Origin: Bacteroidota bacterium
GTDB taxonomy: Bacteria; Bacteroidota; Bacteroidia; B-17B0; Aurantibacillaceae
Assembly: GCA_029237825.1 (NCBI GenBank)
Contig: JAQZBQ010000005.1
Coordinates: forward strand, 78,893 to 142,892
Reading direction: 5' to 3'
DNA: 64,000 bases
The notes under the pieces were generated by a model that saw only the letters and a list, made by a program, of their open reading frames with translations, had not been told where the DNA came from and searched no databases. The translations under genes and the position numbers were made by a program. Below, piece by piece: positions 8,848 through 18,061 of this stretch (positions are counted from its first letter, which is position 1; each line of letters begins with the position of its first letter).

Positions 8848-10272
8848 TTAAACACATTCTCCAATCAATGTCCCGCTTGTGCAGTTGGTAGCAATCACAT
8901 TCACATAATCACCCTTCTTTAAATTTCCCTTAGGAAAAACAACTACTGTATTTTGCGAATTTCTTCCACTCATCATGTCAGAAGATTTTTTAGATACATT
9001 TTCAACCAGTACCCGGTGAATTTTACCCAAGCCTTGTTTGGTACGCACTTCACTGTGTTTTCGTTGCAAATCAACTATTTCAGTTAAGCGACGGCTCTTC
9101 ACATTTGCCGGCACATCGTCTTTGTACTTTCGTTCTGCAAGGGTTTTAGGGCGCTCGCTGTAGGAAAACATGTAAGCAAATTCATACTTCACTTCTTCCA
9201 TGAGTGATAACGTATCCATGTGTTGTTCTTCTGTTTCTCCACAAAAACCGGTAATGATATCGGCGGAAATTCCTGCTTCGGGCAAAATACGCCGAATAGC
9301 AGCAATCCGATCCAGGTACCATTCACGCGTGTATCCGCGGTTCATCTTTTCTAACATTTCACTATTGCCGCTTTGAACAGGTAAGTGCACGTACTTACAA
9401 ATATTCTCGTATTTAGCCATCATGTGTAATACATCATCACCCATATCTTTGGGATGCGATGTTGAATAACGAACACGAAGATCAGGATGAATTTGCGCAA
9501 CCATTTCTAACAATTCCGCGAAAGTTGTTGAGCCGGCTTTTTGTTCCTCTGAAAGCGTTTCTTTTTTTAATCCTCCCCCGCTCCATAAATAGGAATTAAC
9601 ATTCTGTCCTAATAAAGTTACTTCCCTGTAGCCTTTATCAAAAGCTTCCCGGCATTCACGCACAATCGTTTCAGGTTCACGGCTTCTTTCCCGCCCTCGT
9701 GTAAACGGGACAACACAAAAACTGCACATATTATCACATCCACGCATGATACTTACAAAAGCACTAACACCATTATGATCAAGCCTAACAGGAGAAATAT
9801 CTGCATACGTTTCTTCTTTACTTAAGATAACATTAATTGCCTGCTGGCCACCTTCAGCAACGGCAATCAAATTTGGCAAATCACGGTAAGCATCCGGACC
9901 AACCACCATGTCAACCAGTTTTTCCTGCTCAAGGAACTGGTGTTTTAAACGCTCAGCCATGCAGCCCAAAACGCCAATCAATAAATTTTTGTTCGTTTTC
10001 TTAACCTTTTTATAATCATGCAGGCGCTGCCTAACCCTCGCTTCTGCATTTTCGCGGATAGCGCAGGTATTCACAAAAATTAAATCAGCCTCTTTATAGT
10101 TTGTGGTAGTTGAATACCCTTTATCCATTAAAATCGAGGCTACAATCTCACTATCGGCAAAATTCATCTGACATCCGTAGCTTTCCAAAAACATTTTTTT
10201 TCCCGGCTTTTGATCAGAACTAATTACTAATGCTTCTCCCTGCCTTGATTCATCTATTACTTTATTCTCCAT
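8848..10272 (-). CDS. miaB: tRNA-2-methylthio-N6-isopentenyladenosine synthase MiaB
   Basis: A 474-residue radical-SAM methylthiotransferase. The N-terminal UPF0004 domain has the three auxiliary-cluster cysteines C34, C70 and C104 ([23 protein letters not shown]). The radical-SAM cluster CxxxCxxC is C179, C183, C186 ([14 protein letters not shown]). A C-terminal TRAM domain binds tRNA. It adds a methylthio group to i6A37 in tRNAs reading UNN codons. The length is slightly above the usual about 440-450 because of a 25-residue N-terminal extension. A TAnnTTTG box lies 16-23 bases upstream of the start. Confidence 0.97.
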   Translation of the reverse strand: MENKVIDESRQGEALVISSDQKPGKKMFLESYGCQMNFADSEIVASILMDKGYSTTTNYKEADLIFVNTCAIRENAEARVRQRLHDYKKVKKTNKNLLIGVLGCMAERLKHQFLEQEKLVDMVVGPDAYRDLPNLIAVAEGGQQAINVILSKEETYADISPVRLDHNGVSAFVSIMRGCDNMCSFCVVPFTRGRERSREPETIVRECREAFDKGYREVTLLGQNVNSYLWSGGGLKKETLSEEQKAGSTTFAELLEMVAQIHPDLRVRYSTSHPKDMGDDVLHMMAKYENICKYVHLPVQSGNSEMLEKMNRGYTREWYLDRIAAIRRILPEAGISADIITGFCGETEEQHMDTLSLMEEVKYEFAYMFSYSERPKTLAERKYKDDVPANVKSRRLTEIVDLQRKHSEVRTKQGLGKIHRVLVENVSKKSSDMMSGRNSQNTVVVFPKGNLKKGDYVNVIATNCTSGTLIGECV

Positions 10273-10287
10273 TCTTTATTAAAAACG

Positions 10288-10295
10288 CAAAGATA
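10288..10295 (-). promoter_or_regulatory. -7 box candidate before miaB
   Basis: The minus strand reads TATCTTTG, matching TAnnTTTG, which puts a start site about nine bases before the miaB ATG. No convincing -33 element is visible. Confidence 0.35.
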
Positions 10296-10569
10296 ATGGA
10301 TTGTTATGACAATTTGACACGTTAACAAAAGTTTACGAATCAACTAGAAAATTTAATTTACCCTCGGTAACTAGCTAATATTCAACAATGTAATAATAAA
10401 CCTGAACTTTAAATCTAAAAACAGCAAAATAAAAATTAGGTTTATTCAGATTAAATTTTTTTCCTTTGCAAACTTTTAAAGAATTATATATCGCCCTTTC
10501 CCTTTTAAAAAAGGTAAAATTCTGCGATTCTTGGTTCCGTAAAAGCGAACTTTTAATATACATATATAG

Positions 10570-13227
10570 ATGGCAAAAAATTTAGTTATTGTCGAGTCCC
10601 CCGCAAAAGCGAAAACAATTGAAGGATTTTTAGGAAAAGATTTTACTGTAAAATCAAGTTTTGGCCATATACGCGATTTGGTAAAAAAAGGGTTTGGGGT
10701 AGATATTGAGAATAATTTTACTCCCACTTATGAAGTTCAACCCGATAAGGAAAAAGTAATTGCCGATTTAAAAAAGATTGCAAAAACAGCCGACATAGTG
10801 TGGCTCGCTTCCGATGAAGATCGCGAGGGTGAAGCCATTAGCTGGCATTTATACGAAACTTTAGGATTAAATAAAAAGAACGCCAAACGCATTGTTTTTC
10901 ATGAAATCACAAAACCCGCAATCTTAAAAGCGATTGAAAATCCGCGTGAAATTGATATTAATCTGGTAAATGCTCAGCAAGCCCGACGGGTGTTAGACCG
11001 CTTAGTGGGTTTTGAATTATCGCCAATATTATGGCGAAAAGTGCGTCCGAGTTTATCCGCCGGAAGGGTGCAGTCGGTAGCGGTAAGATTAATCGTGGAA
11101 CGGGAACGGGAAATTCAACAGTTTAAATCTACCTCTTCTTTTAAAGTATCAGCGCTTTTTAAAGTAGGTTCAGGAATTCTGAAAGCGGAACTGGATAAGC
11201 GTTACGCAACGGAAGGAGAAGCACAGGCTTTTCTGGAAAAATGTAAAGTCGCGTCCTATACCATTGCAAGTTTGGAAACAAAACCTGCAAAACGTTCGCC
11301 GGCGGCGCCATTTACTACATCAACTCTTCAGCAGGAAGCTGCCCGCAAATTAGGTTTTTCGGTTGCTCAAACCATGCAGGTTGCCCAACGCTTGTATGAA
11401 GCCGGAAAAATTACTTACATGAGAACGGATTCGGTTAATTTATCGGAAACGGCAATAAACCAGGCAAACAAAGAAATTAATGATAATTACGGAGCTAAAT
11501 ATTACCAACCCCGCGTTTATAAAAACAAAAGCAAAGGCGCGCAGGAAGCTCACGAAGCTATCCGTCCGACCTATATTAACCGTACGGTAATCGACGGGGA
11601 ACGAAACGAACAGCGTTTATATGATCTGATTTGGAAGAGAACAATTGCCTCGCAAATGAGCGATGCCGAACTTGAAAAAACAACTGCCAAGGTGGGTGTT
11701 AGTGGGGCTTCTGAAGTGTTTGTAGCCCAGGGCGAAGTCCTGAAATTTGACGGTTTCCTTAAAGTTTACATGGAAGGAACAGACGAAGAAAACACTGATG
11801 AAGAAAATTCATCTATGTTACCTCCAATGAAAGTTGGGGAAAAACTCGAAAGCCAGGAAATAACCGCTACACAACGGTTTACACACCATCCCGCGCGTTA
11901 TACGGAAGCAAGTCTCGTTAAAAAACTGGAAGAGCTTGGTATTGGCAGGCCTTCTACTTATGCTCCAACTATTAGTACCGTGCAAAAGCGAAATTATGTT
12001 GAAAAAACCGATCGCGAGGGAAATCCAAGAGAATATGTTCAGTTAAGCCTGATTAAAAATTCAATTTCAAAGGACATTAAAATAGAAAATACAGGCGCCG
12101 AAAAATCTAAATTATTCCCCACTGATATTGGAATGGTAGTGAATGATTTTTTATTGAAATATTTCCCAACCATTCTGGATTTTAATTTCACGGCTAAAGT
12201 TGAAGAAGAATTTGATGAAATCGCAGAAGGAAATCTAGACTGGCAAAAGATGTTAAAAGAGTTTTATACACCATTTCATAAAACCGTTGAAACTACTACC
12301 GAAAACAGTGAGCGCGCCAGCGGAGAAAAAATTTTAGGGACAGACCCTGTTTCTGGCAAACCAGTGAGTGTGCGCGTAGGCCGTTTTGGGCCACTGGCAC
12401 AAATTGGTGAAACTATCGAAGGTTCGGAGGAAAAGCCAAAATTTGCAAGCCTGAGAAGAAATCAAAGCATCGAAACCATTACTCTTGACGAAGCGCTGGA
12501 TTTATTTAAATTACCAATGACGCTTGGCGAATACAATGGCATGGAAGTAGTGGTTGCCGTTGGTCGATTTGGACCTTATATTAAATTAGGTGAAGCTTTC
12601 ATTTCAATTCCAAGAACCATTGATCCGCTAACGTTGGATATGGAAAAAGCATTGGAAATTATAAAGGAAAAAGAAGAAGCGGATGCTCCAATTGCACATT
12701 ACCAGGGCAAAGGTGTGACTAAAGGAACCGGCCGTTTCGGGCCCTTCATAAAATACGACGGTATGTTTATCAACGTTCCACGGGCCTACAATTTTGAAAA
12801 ACTGTCTCAGAAAGACATTGAAGAACTCATTGAAAAGAAATTAGAAAAAGAGGCCAACCGTTATATTCATAACTGGCCTGAAGAAAAAATCTCTGTGGAA
12901 AATGCGCGCTGGGGTCCTCAAATTAAATTTGGCAAACTGATGCTGAAATTGTTTAAAACGGGAGGTGGCAAATTTACGCCGGATGAACTATCTGCATTAA
13001 CATTGGATGAAGTTAAAGCCATGATAATTGCTCAGGTCCCAAAGGCGTTTGACAAAAAAGGGTCTAAAAAAGCAGCTCCTAAAAAAGCAAAGGTCGTAAA
13101 GCTGGAAGGAGAAAAAGCGACGACGAAGAAAGCAATGGTGAAAAAGGCCGCCAGTAAAAAAGCGGCTCCAAGAAAGGTCGCAGCTAAAAAAGCTCCGGCA
13201 AAGAAAGCAGCGTCAAAGAAAGCGTAA
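10570..13227 (+). CDS. topA: DNA topoisomerase I with Lys/Ala-rich tail
   Basis: An 885-residue type IA topoisomerase that relaxes negative supercoils. The Toprim domain starts with LVIVESPAKAKTI and has the acidic triad DEDREGE at 82-88. The catalytic Tyr is Y283 in ITYMRTDS. The C-terminus has repeated GRFGP-type modules (about 590-780) in place of Cys4 zinc fingers, as in many Bacteroidota. From about 835 the sequence becomes a Lys/Ala/Pro-rich tail of KKAAPKKA-like units, like histone H1 or mycobacterial HupB tails, which probably adds non-specific DNA binding. A strong hairpin terminator follows the stop directly. Confidence 0.97.
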   Translation: MAKNLVIVESPAKAKTIEGFLGKDFTVKSSFGHIRDLVKKGFGVDIENNFTPTYEVQPDKEKVIADLKKIAKTADIVWLASDEDREGEAISWHLYETLGLNKKNAKRIVFHEITKPAILKAIENPREIDINLVNAQQARRVLDRLVGFELSPILWRKVRPSLSAGRVQSVAVRLIVEREREIQQFKSTSSFKVSALFKVGSGILKAELDKRYATEGEAQAFLEKCKVASYTIASLETKPAKRSPAAPFTTSTLQQEAARKLGFSVAQTMQVAQRLYEAGKITYMRTDSVNLSETAINQANKEINDNYGAKYYQPRVYKNKSKGAQEAHEAIRPTYINRTVIDGERNEQRLYDLIWKRTIASQMSDAELEKTTAKVGVSGASEVFVAQGEVLKFDGFLKVYMEGTDEENTDEENSSMLPPMKVGEKLESQEITATQRFTHHPARYTEASLVKKLEELGIGRPSTYAPTISTVQKRNYVEKTDREGNPREYVQLSLIKNSISKDIKIENTGAEKSKLFPTDIGMVVNDFLLKYFPTILDFNFTAKVEEEFDEIAEGNLDWQKMLKEFYTPFHKTVETTTENSERASGEKILGTDPVSGKPVSVRVGRFGPLAQIGETIEGSEEKPKFASLRRNQSIETITLDEALDLFKLPMTLGEYNGMEVVVAVGRFGPYIKLGEAFISIPRTIDPLTLDMEKALEIIKEKEEADAPIAHYQGKGVTKGTGRFGPFIKYDGMFINVPRAYNFEKLSQKDIEELIEKKLEKEANRYIHNWPEEKISVENARWGPQIKFGKLMLKLFKTGGGKFTPDELSALTLDEVKAMIIAQVPKAFDKKGSKKAAPKKAKVVKLEGEKATTKKAMVKKAASKKAAPRKVAAKKAPAKKAASKKA

Positions 13228-13230
13228 TAA

Positions 13231-13258
13231 AAAAGGGTGATTAATTTCACCCTTTTTT
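13231..13258 (+). terminator. Rho-independent terminator after topA
   Basis: The stem GGGTGA/TCACCC (13235-13240 with 13247-13252), loop TTAATT and a run of six T follow the topA stop within four bases. The flanking A-run extends the stem. Confidence 0.85.
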
Positions 13259-13333
13259 GTGCTAAAAAACCGTTAAACGGTAGGTGCCTATTCGGGATTA
13301 AAACATAATTTCGGGCAAATTATTAAACAGCTT

Positions 13334-14908
13334 ATGAAAGTTCTATTTATTGCCTGCCTCGCATTTAGCTCGGCATTACTCTCCCAAACCCTAACCTATA
13401 GTTTTAGCGAAGAATTTGAAACAATCAAAAAACACAGGGACAAAGGCTTTTATAAGCTTGAAAACGGAGATTATGCAGAAGTCTACCTTCAAAAGGATGA
13501 GAAAGACATGGTTTTCCAGATCTTCGATAAAAATTTTAAAAGTGTAAAAAAAGTTGAAACAGCTATTTTGCCTGAATTTGAACAGCACCCTGTAGATGAA
13601 GGTTTTTTCAGTGTGAAGCATGATTTTTTCTGGTTCTTTTCCACGTGGGACCGGAAAACCGAAACAGAACGGTTGTTTGCAAGAGGTTTTGACCAGGACT
13701 TTCTAAAATTTGAAAATAAACCTGTTAAATTAATTGAAACAGGGCGGCTCGACCCAAACAATAAGTATCGCTATAATTATTCCACTGACAGTACAAAAAT
13801 GCTAATCACTTATCGTGTAAAACCAAAGGAACGCCGCGATAAACTTAATAAAGACATTATTGGATTCAACCTGTTTGATGACAAAATGAATAAGTTATAT
13901 GCGGCAGAAATAGAAATGCCCTACTCTGAATATGACATGAATAACCTGGATTATGAAGTTGATTCGAGAGGAAACATCTATATGCTAACCGAAGTGAAGA
14001 TCAATAATTCCTTGGATGGAGAGGTAAACAGAGATCGTGCGAGTAAAGACGCATACCGTTATGAACTCATCCGGGTGAATCAAAAAAACAATTCATTGCA
14101 GGCCATTAAAATCAACCTGGATAATAAATACACCAATTCTGTTATCTTATCTGAAGATTTAAACCATGATATTGTTATTGCCGGATACTATTCCGATAAT
14201 AAAAACAGTACTGGTTCGAATGGCGCCTATATCATCCGCCTGGAATATGATGCTGCTAATGCCGTTAAAAACGTAAAAACAACCTATTGTGAATTCCCTG
14301 CAGCTACGTTAAAAGCATATGAAAACGAAAGAAAAAAACGCAAGATGGACAAAAAAGACAAGGACGGAGATCTGGAAGCTTCTAACCTAACGTTTCGTAA
14401 ACTGGTATTTTATCCGGATGGCAGTGTGCTGATTATTGGTGAGGAATATTATGTGGTAACCCATACGCACTACAACGGTAAAACAACTACTACAACCTAC
14501 ACTTACTATTACAATGATATTTTAGTATTAAAGGCTGATAAAGACGGTAAAACAATCTGGTGTAATAAAATACCGAAACAACAATCCGGTAGCGGAACGG
14601 CAGACCTGTCATTCCACCATCACGCTTATAAAGGCGAGGACTATTTTTTTTATCTTGATAATGTAAAAAACCTGAATTTATCTTTGAGCGAGGCACCGGT
14701 ATCTCATAAATCAGGTGCTGGCGGTTACCTTACCTGCGTAAAAATTGATAAGGCTGGTGTAATGACAAAAAGATCCATTTTTGATATCCGTGATGAAAAA
14801 GTACGTCTGTTTCCACGGAATTTCGAATCCATTTCAGGTAATTTAATCGTTGACCGATTAAAAGCCGACCGGGACGCATCCAAGATATTTAATTTAGAGA
14901 TCAAGTAA
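13334..14908 (+). CDS. Uncharacterised secreted protein
   Basis: A 524-residue protein with a signal peptide (about 1-18, ending ALLSQ). The body contains many aromatic and charged beta-strand-like segments (FDKNFKSVKK, LFDDKMNKLYAAEI, YEVDSRGNIYML, VLKADKDGKTIWCNKIP), the rhythm of a beta-propeller that reads out successive strands, but no named repeat could be assigned. A highly charged KKRKMDKKDKDGD stretch sits near 336-348. No enzyme motif or T9SS sorting domain is visible. It lies between topA and a plus-strand DUF6155-like gene. I do not recognise the family well enough to suggest a function. Confidence 0.75.
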   Translation: MKVLFIACLAFSSALLSQTLTYSFSEEFETIKKHRDKGFYKLENGDYAEVYLQKDEKDMVFQIFDKNFKSVKKVETAILPEFEQHPVDEGFFSVKHDFFWFFSTWDRKTETERLFARGFDQDFLKFENKPVKLIETGRLDPNNKYRYNYSTDSTKMLITYRVKPKERRDKLNKDIIGFNLFDDKMNKLYAAEIEMPYSEYDMNNLDYEVDSRGNIYMLTEVKINNSLDGEVNRDRASKDAYRYELIRVNQKNNSLQAIKINLDNKYTNSVILSEDLNHDIVIAGYYSDNKNSTGSNGAYIIRLEYDAANAVKNVKTTYCEFPAATLKAYENERKKRKMDKKDKDGDLEASNLTFRKLVFYPDGSVLIIGEEYYVVTHTHYNGKTTTTTYTYYYNDILVLKADKDGKTIWCNKIPKQQSGSGTADLSFHHHAYKGEDYFFYLDNVKNLNLSLSEAPVSHKSGAGGYLTCVKIDKAGVMTKRSIFDIRDEKVRLFPRNFESISGNLIVDRLKADRDASKIFNLEIK

Positions 14909-14957
14909 GTAGATGTTATAAGATTTCGGGTAATGTGAATATGCTATATTTACGTTA

Positions 14958-15431
14958 ATGAAAACGGCTACCATCCATGAATTGAAAAAAGAGTTGCAGG
15001 AATTACCTCCCAAACAATTGGCCGATTTATGCCTGACTCTAGCTAAATATAAAAAGGACAATAAAGAGTTCCTCGATTACCTTTTGTTTGAAGCACATGA
15101 TAAACCGAATTTTATTGCCGAAATTAAAAAGGAAATTGACGAACACTTTGAAGAACTGAAGTTACAGACAAACCTTTATTACGTTAAGAAAAGCCTTCGC
15201 AAACTGCTACGCGTTATCACCAAATACTGCAAATACATTTCGGATAAAGCACTGGCCGCTGAACTGCATATTTATTTTTGCCAAAAGCTCAAAGCTTCCG
15301 GAATAAAATATCACAAAAGTCAGCTTTTGGTTAATATGTATGAACAGCAATTAAAAAAAATAAATACGCTCATCCACGCATTGCATGAAGACCTTCAGCA
15401 GGATTACCTGAATGATCTCGAAAAATTATAG
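14958..15431 (+). CDS. Hypothetical helical protein, DUF6155-like
   Basis: A 157-residue, almost wholly alpha-helical, Lys/Leu-rich protein without signal peptide or membrane segment. The opening (ELKKELQELPPKQLADLCLTLAKYKKDNKEFLDYLL) resembles the start of DUF6155-type proteins; key features are the ELKKEL and PPKQLADLC motifs. It is cytoplasmic, with no known role. It starts 49 bases after the preceding secreted-protein gene on the same strand, with a TATATTTA (one mismatch to the -7 box) in the gap, so it may have its own promoter. Confidence 0.7.
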   Translation: MKTATIHELKKELQELPPKQLADLCLTLAKYKKDNKEFLDYLLFEAHDKPNFIAEIKKEIDEHFEELKLQTNLYYVKKSLRKLLRVITKYCKYISDKALAAELHIYFCQKLKASGIKYHKSQLLVNMYEQQLKKINTLIHALHEDLQQDYLNDLEKL

Positions 15432-15460
15432 ATCGGTATGTTAAAAAGATCGGTACATAT

Positions 15461-16279
15461 CTATTTGAACAAAACACTGCGCATGCTCAGAGATCCCATA
15501 TCCATCATATCATTAAAGAAATGAAAATCATCCGTTTTGTCCCTTAATCCTAAGGCATACATCAATGGTAAATAATGATCGTTTGTGGGATGTGCAAGAG
15601 CGGCAAGTTTTCCCAATTTCTGGTATTCAATCAATGGAACAGGGTTGTTTTCTTCAATGCTTTTCTTAACCAGCATATCAAATTCGACAGCCCAGTCGTA
15701 CGCCTTGATGCTTCCATCCCAACTGAGTAGACCTAAATTATGCACCACATTTCCGCTGGCCACAATCATAATACCTTTACTTCTTAATTCGCTTAACTCC
15801 GTTGCAAGGTTAAAATGGTATTGAGGTGATTTTGCGTAATCTATGCTCATCTGAAAAACCGGGATATTGGCTTTAGGATACAGGTGCATTAACACCGACC
15901 ATGCACCATGATCCAATCCCCATTCAAAATCTTCATGTACCATTGTTGACTTCACGCTTTCGATTGCCATTTTCGCATAATCAGCCGCACCAGGTGCCGG
16001 GTATTGAACGGCAAACAACTCTTTTGGAAATCCACCGAAATCATGAATAGTTTTGGGCTGGTCAACCATGGTAACTGCCGTTCCTGTGGTTAACCAATGC
16101 GCCGATACACATAAAATGGCCTTCGGTACAGTTAGTTTCTCGCCAATGGCCTTCCAGGTTTTACTATAAATATTATCGGTAATAGCATTCATCGGATTCC
16201 CATGCCCGACAAATAACACCGGAATCTTTTCCGATCGGCCAAGGGTACCTGATAACTTCTTTAAATCATTTAGAGTCAT
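15461..16279 (-). CDS. ygiD: 4,5-DOPA-extradiol-dioxygenase-like protein (YgiD family)
   Basis: A 272-residue class III extradiol ring-cleavage dioxygenase-like protein. Visible metal-site motifs are VGHGNPMNAI near residue 26 and VSAHWLTTG near 59, followed by HDFGGFPKELF and a later ASGNVVHNLG segment containing the probable third ligand. The family uses Zn or Fe to open catechol-type rings such as L-DOPA; in bacteria the natural substrate is uncertain. It is convergent with the plus-strand DUF6155-like gene (30-base gap) and stands alone as a transcription unit. Confidence 0.92.
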   Translation of the reverse strand: MTLNDLKKLSGTLGRSEKIPVLFVGHGNPMNAITDNIYSKTWKAIGEKLTVPKAILCVSAHWLTTGTAVTMVDQPKTIHDFGGFPKELFAVQYPAPGAADYAKMAIESVKSTMVHEDFEWGLDHGAWSVLMHLYPKANIPVFQMSIDYAKSPQYHFNLATELSELRSKGIMIVASGNVVHNLGLLSWDGSIKAYDWAVEFDMLVKKSIEENNPVPLIEYQKLGKLAALAHPTNDHYLPLMYALGLRDKTDDFHFFNDMMDMGSLSMRSVLFK

Positions 16280-16513
16280 ACATGTTGATTTGCTTCTTTA
16301 GGTTTGGAGTGAATTAAAAGTACGGGAGGAATGTAATTCTAACAGTACATAAAATTAAGGATTAAATTTTCCCGGCATTTACGCAAAACCATTTAATTAT
16401 ACTATCACAATGACTTCAATTGACGATTTTCAATGGTTTGCTTATCAGATTCACACATAAATACCCTGTGAAGGGTATTAAAACATCTTTATCTACTTCT
16501 TAATTTTACAATT

Positions 16514-17965
16514 ATGAAAATAACTTTTACACTTCTTAGCCTTACCTGCGCTACTTTAGTTCGTGCCCAAGCCGGCATTGCCGATAATACATTCAATATG
16601 AACGGTTATTTTGAGCACGCGTTTGGAACAGGTTATGATTATGGTACTTCATGCGTAATTCAGCCTGATGGTAAAATTATAGCTGCAGGCGGGGTGAAAA
16701 ATGGAACAACACAATTTGACAGCGGTGTTTTACGATTAAACCCCAATGGAACATTGGATAATACATTTGGGAGTAATGGTGAGGTTATTGTTGATATATC
16801 CGCCAACGATCGGGCAAACTCTGTTGCATTGCAACCCGACGGCAAAATAGTGGTAGCAGGAAATAATTCTGACGACTTTTGTGTGATGCGGTTAGACGCA
16901 TCCGGCAACCCCGACAATGGGTTCAATACAAATGGAAAACGGGTAATCGATTTTGGTAGTGGGGATGAATGCCTTAAAGTATTACTTCAAAATGATGGAA
17001 AAATAATACTAATAGGTCGTGGGATCATCTCGTTTGCAAATAAAATCTGCGTTGCACGCCTAAATAGTGATGGATCTCTTGACAACACATTCGACGGCGA
17101 CGGAATAGCCACTTATTCAGTGAGCGGCGTGGCGGATCTGGGACTTAGTGGTGCTGTTCAGGCAGATGGAAAAATCATTGTTACCGGCTTTAGTACATTG
17201 AGCGCTTCAGGTCATGATTATACAGCGTTACGAATAAATGCAAACGGCACTATAGATAACAACTTTGGATCTAATGGCAGCATAAGGGTTCCTATTGGCT
17301 CAGGAACATCCAATGATTATACATATGACATGGCTTTATATCCTGACGAAAAAATCATCATGGTTGGTAACAAAGGAATTGTACGCTTGAACAACAATGG
17401 CACCCTCGACCTATCATTTAATTCCACGGGTGTGCTACCCTTTACTGCAGATATCAGAAGCGTGGTATTACAGCCAAATGGTAAAATTGTTTGTGGCGCA
17501 TACAGCACGGTGTACCGTTTTAATACTGATGGCTCGGTGGATAATACTTTTGGAAATTCAGGAATAGCTAGCATCAATACAAGCTATAACAGCAGTTTTT
17601 TAAGTGATGTACAACTACAACCTGACGGGAAAATAGTAATTGTTTCTCATAATGATTTATTAAATGGCTCTACAGACGCAAACTTTTTTGTGGCACGCTT
17701 CACCGGCGATGCAATTACAGGCGTGAATGAACTGAATAATGAAACCAGTATCAGCGTATCTCCAAATCCATGTACTGATCAATTAATAATAAATCTTGAA
17801 AAAAATAAGGGTGGATTAATTGAAATTACTGAAATAACGGGAAGGTCTGTTTACTCAAAATACCATACGGAAAATAAAATAGTTATAGAAACTACTTTTT
17901 TAAATGAAGGTTTGTATTGTATATCCGCTAATGGCACCTGCAAAAAAATATTGGTAAAACGGTAA
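16514..17965 (+). CDS. Delta-60 repeat protein with T9SS type A sorting domain
   Basis: A 483-residue secreted protein: signal peptide about 1-18 (LVRAQA), then about seven delta-60 repeats, each with QPDGKII/V, a short spacer and RLNxxGTLDNTFG, together predicted to form a beta-propeller. The last about 75 residues hold a type A T9SS sorting domain (VSPNPCTDQL, then ITEITGRSVY and a KKILVKR end). The protein should be translocated by T9SS and anchored on or released from the cell surface. Delta-60 proteins are common surface proteins of this phylum without assigned substrates. It stands alone between two minus-strand genes. Confidence 0.92.
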   Translation: MKITFTLLSLTCATLVRAQAGIADNTFNMNGYFEHAFGTGYDYGTSCVIQPDGKIIAAGGVKNGTTQFDSGVLRLNPNGTLDNTFGSNGEVIVDISANDRANSVALQPDGKIVVAGNNSDDFCVMRLDASGNPDNGFNTNGKRVIDFGSGDECLKVLLQNDGKIILIGRGIISFANKICVARLNSDGSLDNTFDGDGIATYSVSGVADLGLSGAVQADGKIIVTGFSTLSASGHDYTALRINANGTIDNNFGSNGSIRVPIGSGTSNDYTYDMALYPDEKIIMVGNKGIVRLNNNGTLDLSFNSTGVLPFTADIRSVVLQPNGKIVCGAYSTVYRFNTDGSVDNTFGNSGIASINTSYNSSFLSDVQLQPDGKIVIVSHNDLLNGSTDANFFVARFTGDAITGVNELNNETSISVSPNPCTDQLIINLEKNKGGLIEITEITGRSVYSKYHTENKIVIETTFLNEGLYCISANGTCKKILVKR

Positions 17966-18061
17966 TGGCTATCAGAAAAAGATTGCTTTACAACATTACA
18001 TTGCAATTAATATGAATCAAAATAAGGAGCTTTCTATCTTCTGTCCAAATTAGAATCTATA

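Noticed and set aside
13032..13250. A 72-residue minus-strand frame opposite the topA tail
   Set aside because: It is the mirror of the Lys/Ala-rich codons (Phe/Ala-rich on the other strand) and has no start context of its own.
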